This document shows positions 19,323-28,747 of a stretch of 64,000 bases of DNA, piece after piece. Position 1 is the first letter of the stretch. Every line of letters starts with the position of its first letter. A program made the position numbers and the translations under genes. Below the pieces are notes generated by a model. The model was not told the DNA's origin. It saw only the letters and a list, made by a program, of their open reading frames with translations, and ran no database searches. Source of the stretch: Cohaesibacter sp. (lineage in GTDB: Bacteria > Pseudomonadota > Alphaproteobacteria > Rhizobiales > Cohaesibacteraceae); contig JAOXSH010000082.1 in the NCBI GenBank assembly GCA_025800145.1, forward strand, positions 1-64,000. The letters run 5' to 3'.

Positions 19323-20147
19323 CTATTTTTTGACATCAATCTTGGCTTTGGCTTTCAAACCATTGAGAATTTCAGAGAATTTCTGCTCTGCCAACACACG
19401 GCGAATATTGGCTTTAACCGCATCAAATTGCGGCTTTGGTGCTTCACGTGTTTCTTCAGTCAACACAACATGATAGCCAAACTGGGTTTTAACCGGCACC
19501 TTGGTATAGGCGCCTTTTTCCAGCGCAAACGCCGCTGCTTCAAAGGCTGGCACCATTTGGCCCTTACCAAAGAAGCCAAGATCCCCACCGCGCGGACCAG
19601 AAGGACCAGTGGATTTTTTCTTGGCCAATTCAGCAAAATCCGCTCCACCATCCAGCTCTTTAATCACCTCAAGGGCCTGCTTTTCTTCTTTGAGTAGAAT
19701 GTGGCGTGCTTTGACTTCCTTCTCAGCTGGCTTGGACCCAATTTCCTTGTCATACAGGGCTTTCACATCTCCATCGCTGATTTTTTCATCCACATTGACG
19801 CGGAAAAATTCATTGCGCAGCGCCCGGTTTTTCAAAAAGACCATTTGCTTTTTGAACAAATCACCTTCTTGCAGCTTTTGTTTCTCTGCCGCTTCTGCGA
19901 CCAATTGCAGATCAATCAAAATCGCCATCAGCGCTTCTTTGCGTTGCTCGGCTGTCATTTGACCCAAACGGCCACCAAGCTCTTGCCCAATGAAACCAAG
20001 TTCGGTTGTGGTGATGGCACGCCCATTCACCGTTGCAACCACGCTTTCCTTACCGCTATCCTGTGCGATAGCGGACGCTGCGCCGCCAAGCAAAACCAAA
20101 CCGGTTGCAGCAGCCATTAAAGAGCGGGAGAAAAAGGTACGAACCAT
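19323..20147 (-). CDS. Exported peptidyl-prolyl isomerase, parvulin (PpiC/SurA-type)
   Basis: The 274-residue product starts with a signal peptide (MVRTFFSRSLMAAATGLVLL, cleavage near AIA-QDS). It has a SurA-like N-terminal helical part (VNGRAITTTELGFIGQELGG) and one parvulin rotamase domain (about 135-230; VKARHILLKEEKQALEVIKE, GPRGGDLGFFGKGQMVPAFE, TQFGYHVVL). It should assist folding of envelope proteins in the periplasm. ATG at 20147 behind AGGAAA is chosen; the frame runs 30 codons further without support. It diverges from secA. Confidence 0.93.
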   Translation of the reverse strand: MVRTFFSRSLMAAATGLVLLGGAASAIAQDSGKESVVATVNGRAITTTELGFIGQELGGRLGQMTAEQRKEALMAILIDLQLVAEAAEKQKLQEGDLFKKQMVFLKNRALRNEFFRVNVDEKISDGDVKALYDKEIGSKPAEKEVKARHILLKEEKQALEVIKELDGGADFAELAKKKSTGPSGPRGGDLGFFGKGQMVPAFEAAAFALEKGAYTKVPVKTQFGYHVVLTEETREAPKPQFDAVKANIRRVLAEQKFSEILNGLKAKAKIDVKK

Positions 20148-20409
20148 CTCTATTTTCCTATGATTGTTCACTTTCACGCGAAAAAGTCTAAAAACTGACA
20201 CTATAGCTGACCTAGTTGCTTTTCTGGACGTTGACAAGGCCGGACCCCAATCTTATCTCTCAGCGCAATAGTTTCTTGCATGATCTGTTGAAAGACACAG
20301 AACAGACAGGGACGAAGCGCCAACAAGCGGCTAGTCTTGTGTCACTTGCATAAGGTCACATATCTGTTGCGCCAAAATGCGGCAACATCTTGAAGGAAGG
20401 ACCCTCTCA

Positions 20410-23094
20410 ATGGTCGGTCTTGGAGCCATCGCTCGTAAATTGTTTGGCACGGCAAATGATCGCCGCATCAAAGGCTATCGCCCTATCGTTGCTGCCATCA
20501 ACGCACTTGAAGACGAATATTCAAAGCTCTCCGACGAAGAGCTGAAAAACAAAACTGCCGAATTTCGCCAGCAATTGGCCGATGGAACCAAATTGGACAG
20601 CCTTCTGGTTCCCGCCTTTGCCACCGTGCGCGAAGCCGCCAAACGCACCCTTGGTCAACGCCATTATGATGTGCAGCTAATGGGCGGCATGGTTCTCAAT
20701 GATGGCTCCATCTCTGAAATGCGCACAGGCGAGGGCAAAACCCTTGTCGCAACATTGGCCGCCTATCTCAATGCGCTCCCCGGCAAAGGCGTGCATGTGG
20801 TCACCGTCAACGACTATCTGGCCAAACGCGATGGCGAATGGATGAGCCAGGTCTATGGCTTTTTGGGCATGAGCACCGGCATCATCATTCACGGCATTGA
20901 AGATGACGAGCGCAAGGCCGCCTATGAAGCCGACATCACCTATGGCACCAACAATGAATATGGCTTTGATTATCTGCGCGATAATATGAAATATGATCTG
21001 GACCAAATGGTTCAGCGCGGCCATCATTTCGCGATTGTCGATGAGGTCGATTCCATTCTGGTCGATGAAGCCCGAACCCCGCTGATCATTTCCGGCCCGC
21101 TGGATGACAGATCAGACATGTATAACAGCATCGATACCTTCATTCCAAAGCTGGAAGACAGCCATTTCGAAATTGATGAAAAATCCAAATCTGCCACCTT
21201 CACCGAAGAGGGCACGGAATTTTTGGAAAATCTGCTCAAAGAAGCCGGAATGCTTCAGGGCAATTCCCTTTATGACATCGAAAATGTCACCATTGTTCAC
21301 CATCTCAATCAGGGCCTGCGCGCCCATAAATTATTTGTGCGTGACAAGGATTATATCGTTAAAAATGGTCAGGTTGTCATCATTGACGAATTTACCGGCC
21401 GCATGATGGAAGGCCGTCGCTATTCCGAAGGCCTGCATCAGGCTTTGGAAGCCAAGGAAGGACAGCCAATCCAGCCTGAAAACCAGACCCTTGCCTCTGT
21501 CACATTCCAGAATTATTTCCGCCTTTATAACAAGCTCTCAGGCATGACTGGCACCGCCCAGACAGAAGCCGAAGAATTGATGGACATTTACAGCCTCGAA
21601 GTTGTGGAAGTGCCAACCAATCTAAACGTTCAGCGTCTGGATGATGATGATGAAGTCTATCGCACCACCCGCGAAAAAGATCTCGCATTGGTGGACCTGA
21701 TCAAGGATTGTAAAGAGCGTGGCCAGCCTGCCTTGGTCGGCACCACCTCTATTGAGCGCTCGGAAGAGCTGTCCAACCTGCTCAAACAGTCCAAAATTGA
21801 CCATCAGGTGCTCAATGCCCGCTTCCACGAGCAAGAAGCAAGCATTGTGGCACAAGCAGGCGCTCCAGGTGCGGTGACCATTGCCACTAATATGGCAGGT
21901 CGCGGCACCGACATTCAGCTGGGTGGCAATCTGGATATGCGCATCGCAGCCGAAGTGCCCGATAGCATTGAGGGCGAAGCCCGCCAGAAAAAGATTGATG
22001 ACATCAAGTCTGATATCGAAACCAAGAAACAACAGGCACTGGCCGCCGGTGGCCTCTATGTGATTGGTACCGAACGCCACGAAAGCCGCCGCATCGACAA
22101 TCAGCTGCGTGGCCGCTCCGGCCGTCAGGGCGACCCCGGCCATTCAAAATTCTTCCTGTCTCTGGAAGATGATTTGATGCGCATTTTCGGCTCCGAAAAA
22201 ATGGACGGCATGTTGCAAAAGCTTGGTCTGAAAGAAGGCGAGGCTATCATCCATCCATGGATCAACAAGGCGCTGGAAAAAGCCCAGAAAAAGGTCGAGG
22301 CCCGCAACTTCGATATCCGTAAAAATCTGCTCAAATTCGATGACGTGATGAATGATCAACGGAAAGTGATTTTCGATCAGCGCATTGATTTGATGAAAGA
22401 TGAGGGTATTGCCGAAGTCGTCTCCGACATGCGCCATGAAATCATCGAAGATATCGTGGCCCATCACATTCCTGAAAAAGCTTATGCCGAACAATGGGAC
22501 GTGGATGGCCTGCATGATGAGGTCAAAGACATTCTCAATCTTGATGTTCCGGTCAAGGACTGGGCCAAGGAAGAAGGCATTGCCGATGAGGAAATCATTG
22601 ATCGCCTGAAAAAAGCCGCCGACGAGCTGACCGCCTCCAAAGCCGCCAATTTCACCCCGGACATTATGCGTCAGGTGGAAAAATCGGTTCTGCTGCAAAC
22701 CCTTGACCATCTCTGGCGCGAACATCTGGTGGCGCTTGATCACTTGCGTAATGTGATTGGCTTCCGCGGCTATGGACAGCGCGATCCGTTACAGGAATAT
22801 AAGACCGAGAGCTTTGAGCTGTTTCAGGCACTTCTCAGCAATTTGCGCAAAATGGTCACCCAGCAATTGGCCCATGTGGTGCTGCGCACCGAGGAAGAGG
22901 CACTGGCCGAGCAACAATTGCCCGAAATGCCAGAGTTTCAGGAACAACACCTCAATCCGTTAACCGGTGAAAATGAAGTCGCCGAAGAGGATGAGGCAGC
23001 TGTCGCCGAGATGATGGGCAAAGTTCCGCGCAATGCACCATGCCCATGTGGCTCTGGCAAAAAATTCAAACATTGCCACGGCCAATTGCGTTAA
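20410..23094 (+). CDS. secA: SecA preprotein translocase ATPase
   Basis: Motor ATPase that drives proteins through SecYEG. The product is about 894 residues from the ATG at 20410, which has GAAGGAAGGA upstream. Visible parts are Walker A in [40 protein letters not shown], the preprotein cross-linking domain, the second nucleotide domain ([29 protein letters not shown]) and the C-terminal zinc-binding tail [14 protein letters not shown] that contacts SecB. It ends in a strong terminator. Confidence 0.98.
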   Translation: MVGLGAIARKLFGTANDRRIKGYRPIVAAINALEDEYSKLSDEELKNKTAEFRQQLADGTKLDSLLVPAFATVREAAKRTLGQRHYDVQLMGGMVLNDGSISEMRTGEGKTLVATLAAYLNALPGKGVHVVTVNDYLAKRDGEWMSQVYGFLGMSTGIIIHGIEDDERKAAYEADITYGTNNEYGFDYLRDNMKYDLDQMVQRGHHFAIVDEVDSILVDEARTPLIISGPLDDRSDMYNSIDTFIPKLEDSHFEIDEKSKSATFTEEGTEFLENLLKEAGMLQGNSLYDIENVTIVHHLNQGLRAHKLFVRDKDYIVKNGQVVIIDEFTGRMMEGRRYSEGLHQALEAKEGQPIQPENQTLASVTFQNYFRLYNKLSGMTGTAQTEAEELMDIYSLEVVEVPTNLNVQRLDDDDEVYRTTREKDLALVDLIKDCKERGQPALVGTTSIERSEELSNLLKQSKIDHQVLNARFHEQEASIVAQAGAPGAVTIATNMAGRGTDIQLGGNLDMRIAAEVPDSIEGEARQKKIDDIKSDIETKKQQALAAGGLYVIGTERHESRRIDNQLRGRSGRQGDPGHSKFFLSLEDDLMRIFGSEKMDGMLQKLGLKEGEAIIHPWINKALEKAQKKVEARNFDIRKNLLKFDDVMNDQRKVIFDQRIDLMKDEGIAEVVSDMRHEIIEDIVAHHIPEKAYAEQWDVDGLHDEVKDILNLDVPVKDWAKEEGIADEEIIDRLKKAADELTASKAANFTPDIMRQVEKSVLLQTLDHLWREHLVALDHLRNVIGFRGYGQRDPLQEYKTESFELFQALLSNLRKMVTQQLAHVVLRTEEEALAEQQLPEMPEFQEQHLNPLTGENEVAEEDEAAVAEMMGKVPRNAPCPCGSGKKFKHCHGQLR

Positions 23095-23125
23095 AAGCGC
23101 TGCAATAAGCAAAATAAAACAAACG

Positions 23126-23166
23126 AAAACCCGGTCCCGAGCAGTTCGAGGCCGGGTTTTCTTTTT
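23126..23166 (+). terminator. Rho-independent terminator of secA
   Basis: AAAACCCGG pairs with CCGGGTTTT around a GC-containing loop and is followed by CTTTTT. It lies about 30 bases after the secA stop codon. Confidence 0.9.
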
Positions 23167-23250
23167 CAAAACACAAAAACCGATTCAGGAAAACGAAAAC
23201 TATCAGGCATTGATCACCGTATAAATTATGAATTTAAAAAAGGTGCCACA

Positions 23251-23544
23251 ATGCCAGATATGTCCTACAGCGCGTTTGATACAGATTTAAAGCTCGAAGT
23301 GGCCAAAGCCCTTAGTGTTTTTAATCGCATTATCAAACAGGGCGAGCGGCAAAAAAACGGCCATCACCTTTTCGAAGGCATGCATGCCGAAATGGGCTAT
23401 GACGGCTACACAGTCTCACTTTATGATGCAGGGGCACGACTGGATATTTTCTTTCATAACAAGTTCAAAATGAGCTTTGAGACCAACAAGCAAAAGCAAT
23501 CTTTCCTACGCAAACTTGATGCCATTTATGAGATGGCAGAGTGA
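23251..23544 (+). CDS. Small hypothetical protein, 97 residues
   Basis: I do not recognise a family. The protein is soluble, mixed alpha/beta-looking, with GMHAEMGYDGYTVSLYDAGA in the middle and a basic C-terminal helix (KQKQSFLRKLDAIYEMAE). AAAGGTG lies at good spacing before the ATG, and codon use resembles the neighbours. It stands between the secA terminator and the SLC13 permease gene, same strand, with 93 bases to the latter. Judged likely real. Confidence 0.65.
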   Translation: MPDMSYSAFDTDLKLEVAKALSVFNRIIKQGERQKNGHHLFEGMHAEMGYDGYTVSLYDAGARLDIFFHNKFKMSFETNKQKQSFLRKLDAIYEMAE

Positions 23545-23637
23545 GTTTGTCATATCCGCAACAAAGATAGCGGTTGGCCATGCTTTGCACTCAGTCTAGA
23601 CTGGCGAATATTCTGATAATTTTGAGTCTGTTTTTCC

Positions 23638-25422
23638 ATGTCCAGTCTGACCACCGATCAAATCGCCCTTTTTTCGCTCTTTGGCATTGTCTTTGCGATG
23701 CTGCTTTGGGGGCGGGTGCGCTATGATCTGGTGGCCTTTGGCGCGCTGGTGATCGCCATAATGGCTGGCCTTGTGCCAAAAGAGCAGGCTTTTTCCGGTT
23801 TTGCCCATCCCGCCACGATGATTGTGGCGCTGGTGCTGATCATTTCGCGCGGACTGGTGCTCTCTGGTGCGGTCGATAAAATCACCGCCCTTGTGGTGGA
23901 TAAGGACCGCTCGGTGCAAAGTCATGTCTCGATCATTGGCGCAGCAGGCGGGGCCATGTCCGCCATCATGAACAATGTTGCCGCCCTTGCCCTTCTCATG
24001 CCCGTCGATATTCAAGCGGCCAAAAAATCCAAACGCAGTCCCGCTCTCACCCTGATGCCGCTGGCCTTTGCCACCATTTTGGGGGGCATGATCACATTGA
24101 TCGGCACCCCACCCAACATTATCATCGCCGCCTTTCGCGAAAAAGCGCTGGGTGAACCCTTCGCCATGTTTGATTTTGCCCCCGTTGGGCTAGTGGCTTC
24201 CCTTGTCGGGATTGCCTTCATTGCGCTGATTGGCTGGCGGCTGATCCCCAACAGCGCCAATCGCAAAGAGGGAGAAGACAGTCTGTTTGATATCGGCAAA
24301 TATATTGCCGAAGTGGTGGTGTTGGAAGACAGCCTCACCAAAGACAAACGGGTGGAAGAGCTGGACCCGCTGGCAGAAGAGCATGACATTGCCATTTTAG
24401 GCATCATCCGCAATGGTCGCCGCTTGGCTGGGAATGGCCGCCTGACCGAATTGCGGCACAAGGATATTCTGGTGCTGGAAGCAACCCCAGAGTCCATCGA
24501 TAAATTTGTCGGCGCAGCAAAATTGGGATATGAGCGCAAAACAACCGAAGCCCCGGCAGCTGGCAAAGGGATGCAGCTAGTGGAATGTGTGGTGCCCGAT
24601 GATGCCCGCATTGCTGGACGCTCGGCCATGGAGCTGCGCTTACTTGGCCGCAAAAATGTCACCCTGCTTGGCATTGCAAGACAAGGAAAGCGCGTCTATC
24701 AACGTGTGCGCAAGGAAAAAATCCAGCCCGGCGATGTTTTGTTGCTGCTAGGGCGCTCCAGCCAGATTGGCGATGTGGTGAAATGGCTTGGCTGTTTGCC
24801 ACTGGCAAGCCGTGGCCTGACCCTGACCCAGCATGGCCGAGCAGGCCTTGCCGCAGGTCTCTTTGCCTTGGCCATTCTTGCCGCCAGCCTCAATCTTATT
24901 TACCTGCCCATTGCACTGGCCGGGGTGGTTGCGCTTTATGCATTGTTATCCATTGTGCCAGCCCGCGATATTTACGGCGCTGTCGAATGGCCCGTTGTGG
25001 TGTTGCTTGGCTCCATGCTGCCTCTGGGCGCCGCGCTGGAGCAATCAGGCGGTACAGCGCTGATTGCCCAATCCATTGTCACGCTCACAGAAGGTTTCTC
25101 ACCGCTCATGGTCCTGACCATCCTGATGGTGGTCACTATGAGCCTGTCAGACATTCTTAACAACACCGCCACAGCGGTTGTTGCCGCTCCCATTGCGCTA
25201 GACATTGCCAACAAGCTCAATGTCAATCCAGACGCTTTTTTAATGGCCGTGGCTGTCGCAGCTTCTTGCGCCTTTCTCACCCCCATCGGGCACAAAAACA
25301 ACACCCTGATCATGGGGCCCGGCGGCTATAAATTTGGCGATTACTGGCGCATGGGCTTGCCACTGGAATTGCTTATCATCGCCATTTCTGTGCCAGCTTT
25401 GGCCTTTTTCTGGCCGCTCTGA
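23638..25422 (+). CDS. SLC13/DASS-type permease with two RCK_C (TrkA-C) domains
   Basis: The 594-residue membrane protein has an N-terminal half of hydrophobic helices, two cytosolic TrkA-C domains (about 205-295 and 305-390; ECVVPDDARIAGRSAMELRL, IQPGDVLLLLGRSSQIGDVV), and a C-terminal helical half. The transport motifs are NNVAALALLMPV with GTPPNIIIAAF in the first half and DILNNTATAVVAAP in the second. The family moves sulfate, carboxylates or similar anions with Na+ or H+; the substrate cannot be assigned. It is a single-gene unit, tail to tail with the ChaC-like gene. Confidence 0.88.
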   Translation: MSSLTTDQIALFSLFGIVFAMLLWGRVRYDLVAFGALVIAIMAGLVPKEQAFSGFAHPATMIVALVLIISRGLVLSGAVDKITALVVDKDRSVQSHVSIIGAAGGAMSAIMNNVAALALLMPVDIQAAKKSKRSPALTLMPLAFATILGGMITLIGTPPNIIIAAFREKALGEPFAMFDFAPVGLVASLVGIAFIALIGWRLIPNSANRKEGEDSLFDIGKYIAEVVVLEDSLTKDKRVEELDPLAEEHDIAILGIIRNGRRLAGNGRLTELRHKDILVLEATPESIDKFVGAAKLGYERKTTEAPAAGKGMQLVECVVPDDARIAGRSAMELRLLGRKNVTLLGIARQGKRVYQRVRKEKIQPGDVLLLLGRSSQIGDVVKWLGCLPLASRGLTLTQHGRAGLAAGLFALAILAASLNLIYLPIALAGVVALYALLSIVPARDIYGAVEWPVVVLLGSMLPLGAALEQSGGTALIAQSIVTLTEGFSPLMVLTILMVVTMSLSDILNNTATAVVAAPIALDIANKLNVNPDAFLMAVAVAASCAFLTPIGHKNNTLIMGPGGYKFGDYWRMGLPLELLIIAISVPALAFFWPL

Positions 25423-25440
25423 ACGCGCAAAACCCGAAAA

Positions 25441-25977
25441 TTATCCACGCAACTGATCGGCAAGGGAAAACAGTCCCGGATCATCAATATCAATCTCCTT
25501 GAGATGATCCACAGTATTGAGCACATACTCAACATTTGGTCCGGCCTTGCCATGGCCCTGACGCACATAGCGCATCTGTTGATCCAGCGCCAAATGCCCC
25601 GCATATTGCTTATGCTGGCTGTCAGCAATATAGGTCACCGCCTCAACTTGTTCGCCCGTTTCCCTGCCAGAACCATCCAACAAGAACAAAGGACCATAAT
25701 GTTCCAGATAGACCGAGGTCACCTGCTCGCGCTCACGTAAATAATCAATCACTTTATCACGCTGATCTGCGGCCACCTCAAAGGCAATTCCCATAGCCGA
25801 GCCGCCACTGGAAAGGCCCAAGACCAGACCGGGCTGCTCAGGCGTGCCACGATAGACATGGGAATAAATACAAAGCGAGCGATGATAGCCTTCAAGTCGT
25901 GCAGGCATGGACCGTAAAAACTCAAAGCCCGGATTCCACATCAAAGACCCATAGCCAAAAACCCAAAGATTGCTCAT
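25441..25977 (-). CDS. ChaC-like gamma-glutamylcyclotransferase
   Basis: The 178-residue protein begins with the substrate-binding loop of the ChaC family (LWVFGYGSLMWNPGFEF). It continues RLEGYHRSLCIYSHVYRGTP and YLREREQVTSVYLEHYGPL, which holds the likely catalytic glutamate. Family members split glutathione to 5-oxoproline and Cys-Gly in the cytosol. AAGGTGA precedes the ATG. In related genomes the gene lies beside the DUF2125 gene, as here. Confidence 0.88.
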   Translation of the reverse strand: MSNLWVFGYGSLMWNPGFEFLRSMPARLEGYHRSLCIYSHVYRGTPEQPGLVLGLSSGGSAMGIAFEVAADQRDKVIDYLREREQVTSVYLEHYGPLFLLDGSGRETGEQVEAVTYIADSQHKQYAGHLALDQQMRYVRQGHGKAGPNVEYVLNTVDHLKEIDIDDPGLFSLADQLRG

Positions 25978-26035
25978 AAAATCACCTTGATCATTATCTG
26001 GGATGTAAACTCATAAATGTGTTGCATTTGGTAGA

Positions 26036-26124
26036 GGCTTATTTTTTCTCACACTAGGAGTAAGGATGCAGACAATGTATTGCATTTTCAAATCCTTACG
26101 ACGACATGGGAGAAAAAATAAGCC
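26036..26124. repeat. Nested palindrome, 89 bp
   Basis: The outer arms GGCTTATTTTTTCTC and GAGAAAAAATAAGCC are exact complements (15 bp). Inner arms GTAAGGAT and ATCCTTAC are also exact, separated by unpaired bulges. The size suggests a small palindromic repeat or structured transcript. Confidence 0.8.
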
Positions 26125-26137
26125 CTATCCTGCGGAC

Positions 26138-26231
26138 GTTTAAATGGCTTCGCTCTCGCTTTGTCAAAGTGTTTTAATGGGCAACCAGCCCATCCTACAC
26201 ACTTTTCCGCGCGATAGCGGGCCATTTAAGC
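26138..26231. repeat. Second palindromic structure with an internal hairpin
   Basis: GTTTAAATGGC (26138) pairs with GCCATTTAAGC (26221) and CGCTCTCGC with GCGATAGCG, each with one mismatch. Inside is an exact hairpin ATGGG-CAACCAG-CCCAT. The arrangement is a branched stem. Confidence 0.7.
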
Positions 26232-26322
26232 GCCAAATGCACCAGATTTATGAATTTACGTCCCTGCATCCTGTGCTATCAAGAGCCTTATCAATTTGCA
26301 ACCGATCAAGAGCCGCACCTTC

Positions 26323-27381
26323 ATGTCTGAGCAACAAATGACACCAAAGTCTTCCTCACCACAAACGGATAAATCTTCTGCCACACGCTATATCATTTTG
26401 CTCGGCCTTGTTCTGCTTGTGCTGGCTGGCTGGTCCGGCTTTTGGCTGGTTAGCAAAAACAAAACCCAAGACCTGATTGATAAAGTGCTGGCCAAACAAA
26501 TCAACGGCCAGCCTGTTGCTATCTGTCACGATCAGACATTGGGTGGCTTTCCCTTTCGCCTGACCCTTAACTGCTCCTCTTATGAAGTGAACGAGCCAAA
26601 ATCAGGCTGGCAAATCAAGGGCGATGCTTTGCGCGCTCTGTGGCAAATTTATGCGCCCAATCTGGCATTGATCGAAAGCGACAATCAGCTCACAGCTCGC
26701 CATGTCAGCTCTGGTCTGGAAATGGATATGAAGGCGGATCTGATTCGCGCCTCTGTCCGGCTGGATGGCAGCTTGAAAATTGGCCGCCTATCGGTCGAAA
26801 GCCAAAATGCCACCTTACAAAGCAACCTGCCGCAATTTGCCCAAAGTTTGGGCAAGCTACAGGCCAAACGGCTGGAAGTGCATGGCCGACCAGTGCCGGG
26901 GGAGCGGGACAATCTGGACATCGCCCTTGTCACTCAAGATCTGGACAGTATGAGCTTGCCGCGCTTTTCCGGCTCCCTCTCCTTCATCATCGAAAAAGGC
27001 CTTGTGTCAGCCATTGTCACGGCCTCCAACCCAACCAAAGCATGGCTGGCGCAGGGCGGCAAAGTACAAAATCTCTATGGCATAATGGAAATCGGCCAAA
27101 AAACCCTCAAACTCTCTGGCGATCTCTCTTTCACCCAGCAAGGAGAGGCCAATGGCGATCTTGCACTTAAAATCCTCAATCCAAAACCGGAAGCTGGCAG
27201 GGCAAAACAGGCCTTGAATGCCAAACAGGACGGCCTCAACGGACCCCTCACAGCTTTGCAATTGATGGGCAAACCGATAAGCGAAGGCGATCTGGTCGGC
27301 TCCAACATCGATTTGACCATCCGCAACGGCCAAATCAGCGCAGGCTTCCTGCCTCTCGGTCAATTGCCAAGACTGCGTTAA
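26323..27381 (+). CDS. DUF2125 family membrane-anchored protein
   Basis: The 352-residue protein has one N-terminal membrane anchor (RYIILLGLVLLVLAGWSGFW, about 22-41). The long extracytoplasmic part carries the DUF2125 pattern AICHDQTLGGFPFRLTLNC (two cysteines that could pair) and beta-rich repeats with IGQKTLKLSGDLSF. The function is unknown; the fold recalls outer-membrane lipid-handling proteins, which is inference. The frame opens at a TTG nine codons earlier; ATG at 26323 is chosen. It sits near tyrC-hisC as in related genomes. Confidence 0.83.
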   Translation: MSEQQMTPKSSSPQTDKSSATRYIILLGLVLLVLAGWSGFWLVSKNKTQDLIDKVLAKQINGQPVAICHDQTLGGFPFRLTLNCSSYEVNEPKSGWQIKGDALRALWQIYAPNLALIESDNQLTARHVSSGLEMDMKADLIRASVRLDGSLKIGRLSVESQNATLQSNLPQFAQSLGKLQAKRLEVHGRPVPGERDNLDIALVTQDLDSMSLPRFSGSLSFIIEKGLVSAIVTASNPTKAWLAQGGKVQNLYGIMEIGQKTLKLSGDLSFTQQGEANGDLALKILNPKPEAGRAKQALNAKQDGLNGPLTALQLMGKPISEGDLVGSNIDLTIRNGQISAGFLPLGQLPRLR

Positions 27382-27404
27382 AATCAACAAATTATCTACC
27401 AGCT

Positions 27405-27704
27405 TTAATTTGCGATAGTGCAGCGGTATTTAGCCAATGGATATTTCAAAACATAAAGATTGGACATATCTTCGCACGTCTCATAATCGCCTACATATCC
27501 AAAAAAGAGAGCAACTCTCGTCCAGCTACCGTCCCAAACACGCTTTTCTAGCCACACGTCTTCAGTAAAGCCGATTTGGTTGCCCTTCATTAAGTTGCCA
27601 AGCTTCTCTTCTGGAGTTTGATCCATACAAGAAGATAATATAAGCGTTATCGATAGAATTATTACCGATATTTTCAAGCGAATAATGAGGAATGGCAGTG
27701 TCAT
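27405..27704 (-). CDS. Small putative lipoprotein
   Basis: The 99-residue protein has a basic start, a hydrophobic segment (IIRLKISVIILSITLILSSC) and a lipobox with cysteine at position 26. It should therefore be lipidated and anchored in the envelope. The mature part (MDQTPEEKLGNLMKGNQIGF onward) has Trp-rich WLEKRVWDGSW and two more cysteines. I know no family. The ribosome site is weak. The gene is AT-richer than its neighbours and lies between the convergent DUF2125 gene and tyrC, hinting at an accessory origin. Confidence 0.6.
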   Translation of the reverse strand: MTLPFLIIRLKISVIILSITLILSSCMDQTPEEKLGNLMKGNQIGFTEDVWLEKRVWDGSWTRVALFFGYVGDYETCEDMSNLYVLKYPLAKYRCTIAN

Positions 27705-27788
27705 AAGATATTATCCATAATTGCAATAAGACAAATCAATCAAACAATGCCAAATGTTGCAACCGAAAAGATATTATCAAACCATCCC

Positions 27789-28745
27789 TCACAACCGTGT
27801 CTGGGATTTTTGCGCTTCACCTTCTGCCTCATTGATATGACGGCCAAAGTCTGGGGCTTCTATTTCCTGACCGGCATCAATGATAGAGCGGCGAATGGAG
27901 CGGGTGCGTGAGAAAAGCTCAAACAAAGCATCGCCATCGCCCCAGCGAATGGCCCGTTGCAGGGCAGTTAAATCCTCTGTGAAACGTCCCAGCATTTCCA
28001 GAGCTGCTTCCTTGTTATGTAAAAAAACATCGCGCCACATGGTGGGGTCAGAAGCGGCAAGGCGAGTAAAATCTCGAAAACCACCAGCGGAATATTTAAT
28101 GACTTCAGAATTGCGCACCATTTCCAGATCAGAAGCTGTGCCAACAATGTTATAGGCAATCAAATGCGGCAAATGCGATGTGATGGCCAACACCTGATCA
28201 TGGTGGTTGGCATCCATCAATTCCACATTAGAGCCTAAAATCTCCCAAAAGGCTTGAAGACGGGAAACGGCATCCCGATCAACGCTATCCGCTGGTGTTA
28301 AAATACACCAACGGCCAATGAACAATTCTGCAAAGCCAGCATCGGGACCGGAATTTTCAGTCCCGGCAATAGGATGGCCGGGAATGAAATGCACATGCTC
28401 TGGCAAATATGGAGCCATTTGTTTGACAATCGAGCCTTTGACCGACCCAACATCGGTAACAATTGCCCCATCTTTCAAATGATCCGCAATGGATTTGGCA
28501 ATCGCCTCACACACACCAACCGGGGTACAGACAATCACCAGATCAGCCTCGCGCACACAGGCGATGATATCCTGATGATAGCTGTCGCCAAGGCCCAAAT
28601 CTTGCGCTCGTGCCAGCGTGTCAGCCGAGCGGGTATGAATAGCAATATGCTCCACCACCCCATGCTGACGCGCCGCCAAGGCAATAGACGAGCCAAGCAG
28701 ACCAATGCCAATCAGGGCCATGCGCGGAAACAAACAGTCAGCCAT
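27789..28745 (-). CDS. tyrC: TyrC, prephenate/arogenate dehydrogenase
   Basis: NAD(P)-dependent oxidation of prephenate or arogenate toward tyrosine. The 318-residue protein starts with the dinucleotide-binding fold (MALIGIGLLGSSIALAARQ). It then shows VIVCTPVGVCEAIA, TDVGSVKGSIV, the active-site HFIPGHPIAGTENSGPDAG, and MWRDVFLHNKEAALEML. It starts two bases after the hisC stop codon, with the hisC 3' end (GGAAAGAGG) supplying the ribosome site, so the genes are translationally coupled. Confidence 0.94.
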   Translation of the reverse strand: MADCLFPRMALIGIGLLGSSIALAARQHGVVEHIAIHTRSADTLARAQDLGLGDSYHQDIIACVREADLVIVCTPVGVCEAIAKSIADHLKDGAIVTDVGSVKGSIVKQMAPYLPEHVHFIPGHPIAGTENSGPDAGFAELFIGRWCILTPADSVDRDAVSRLQAFWEILGSNVELMDANHHDQVLAITSHLPHLIAYNIVGTASDLEMVRNSEVIKYSAGGFRDFTRLAASDPTMWRDVFLHNKEAALEMLGRFTEDLTALQRAIRWGDGDALFELFSRTRSIRRSIIDAGQEIEAPDFGRHINEAEGEAQKSQTRL

Positions 28746-28747
28746 GG

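Larger units (their letters stand above)
25978..26322. other. Structured intergenic region upstream of the DUF2125 gene
   Basis: No gene is seen in these 345 bases. They contain two consecutive palindromic structures (26036-26124 and 26138-26231), listed separately. The short plus-strand frame over them is explained by the palindromes and the DUF2125 start. Confidence 0.6.

Noticed and set aside
22144-22743. 199-codon minus-strand frame opposite secA
   Set aside because: Shadow of secA; no domain.
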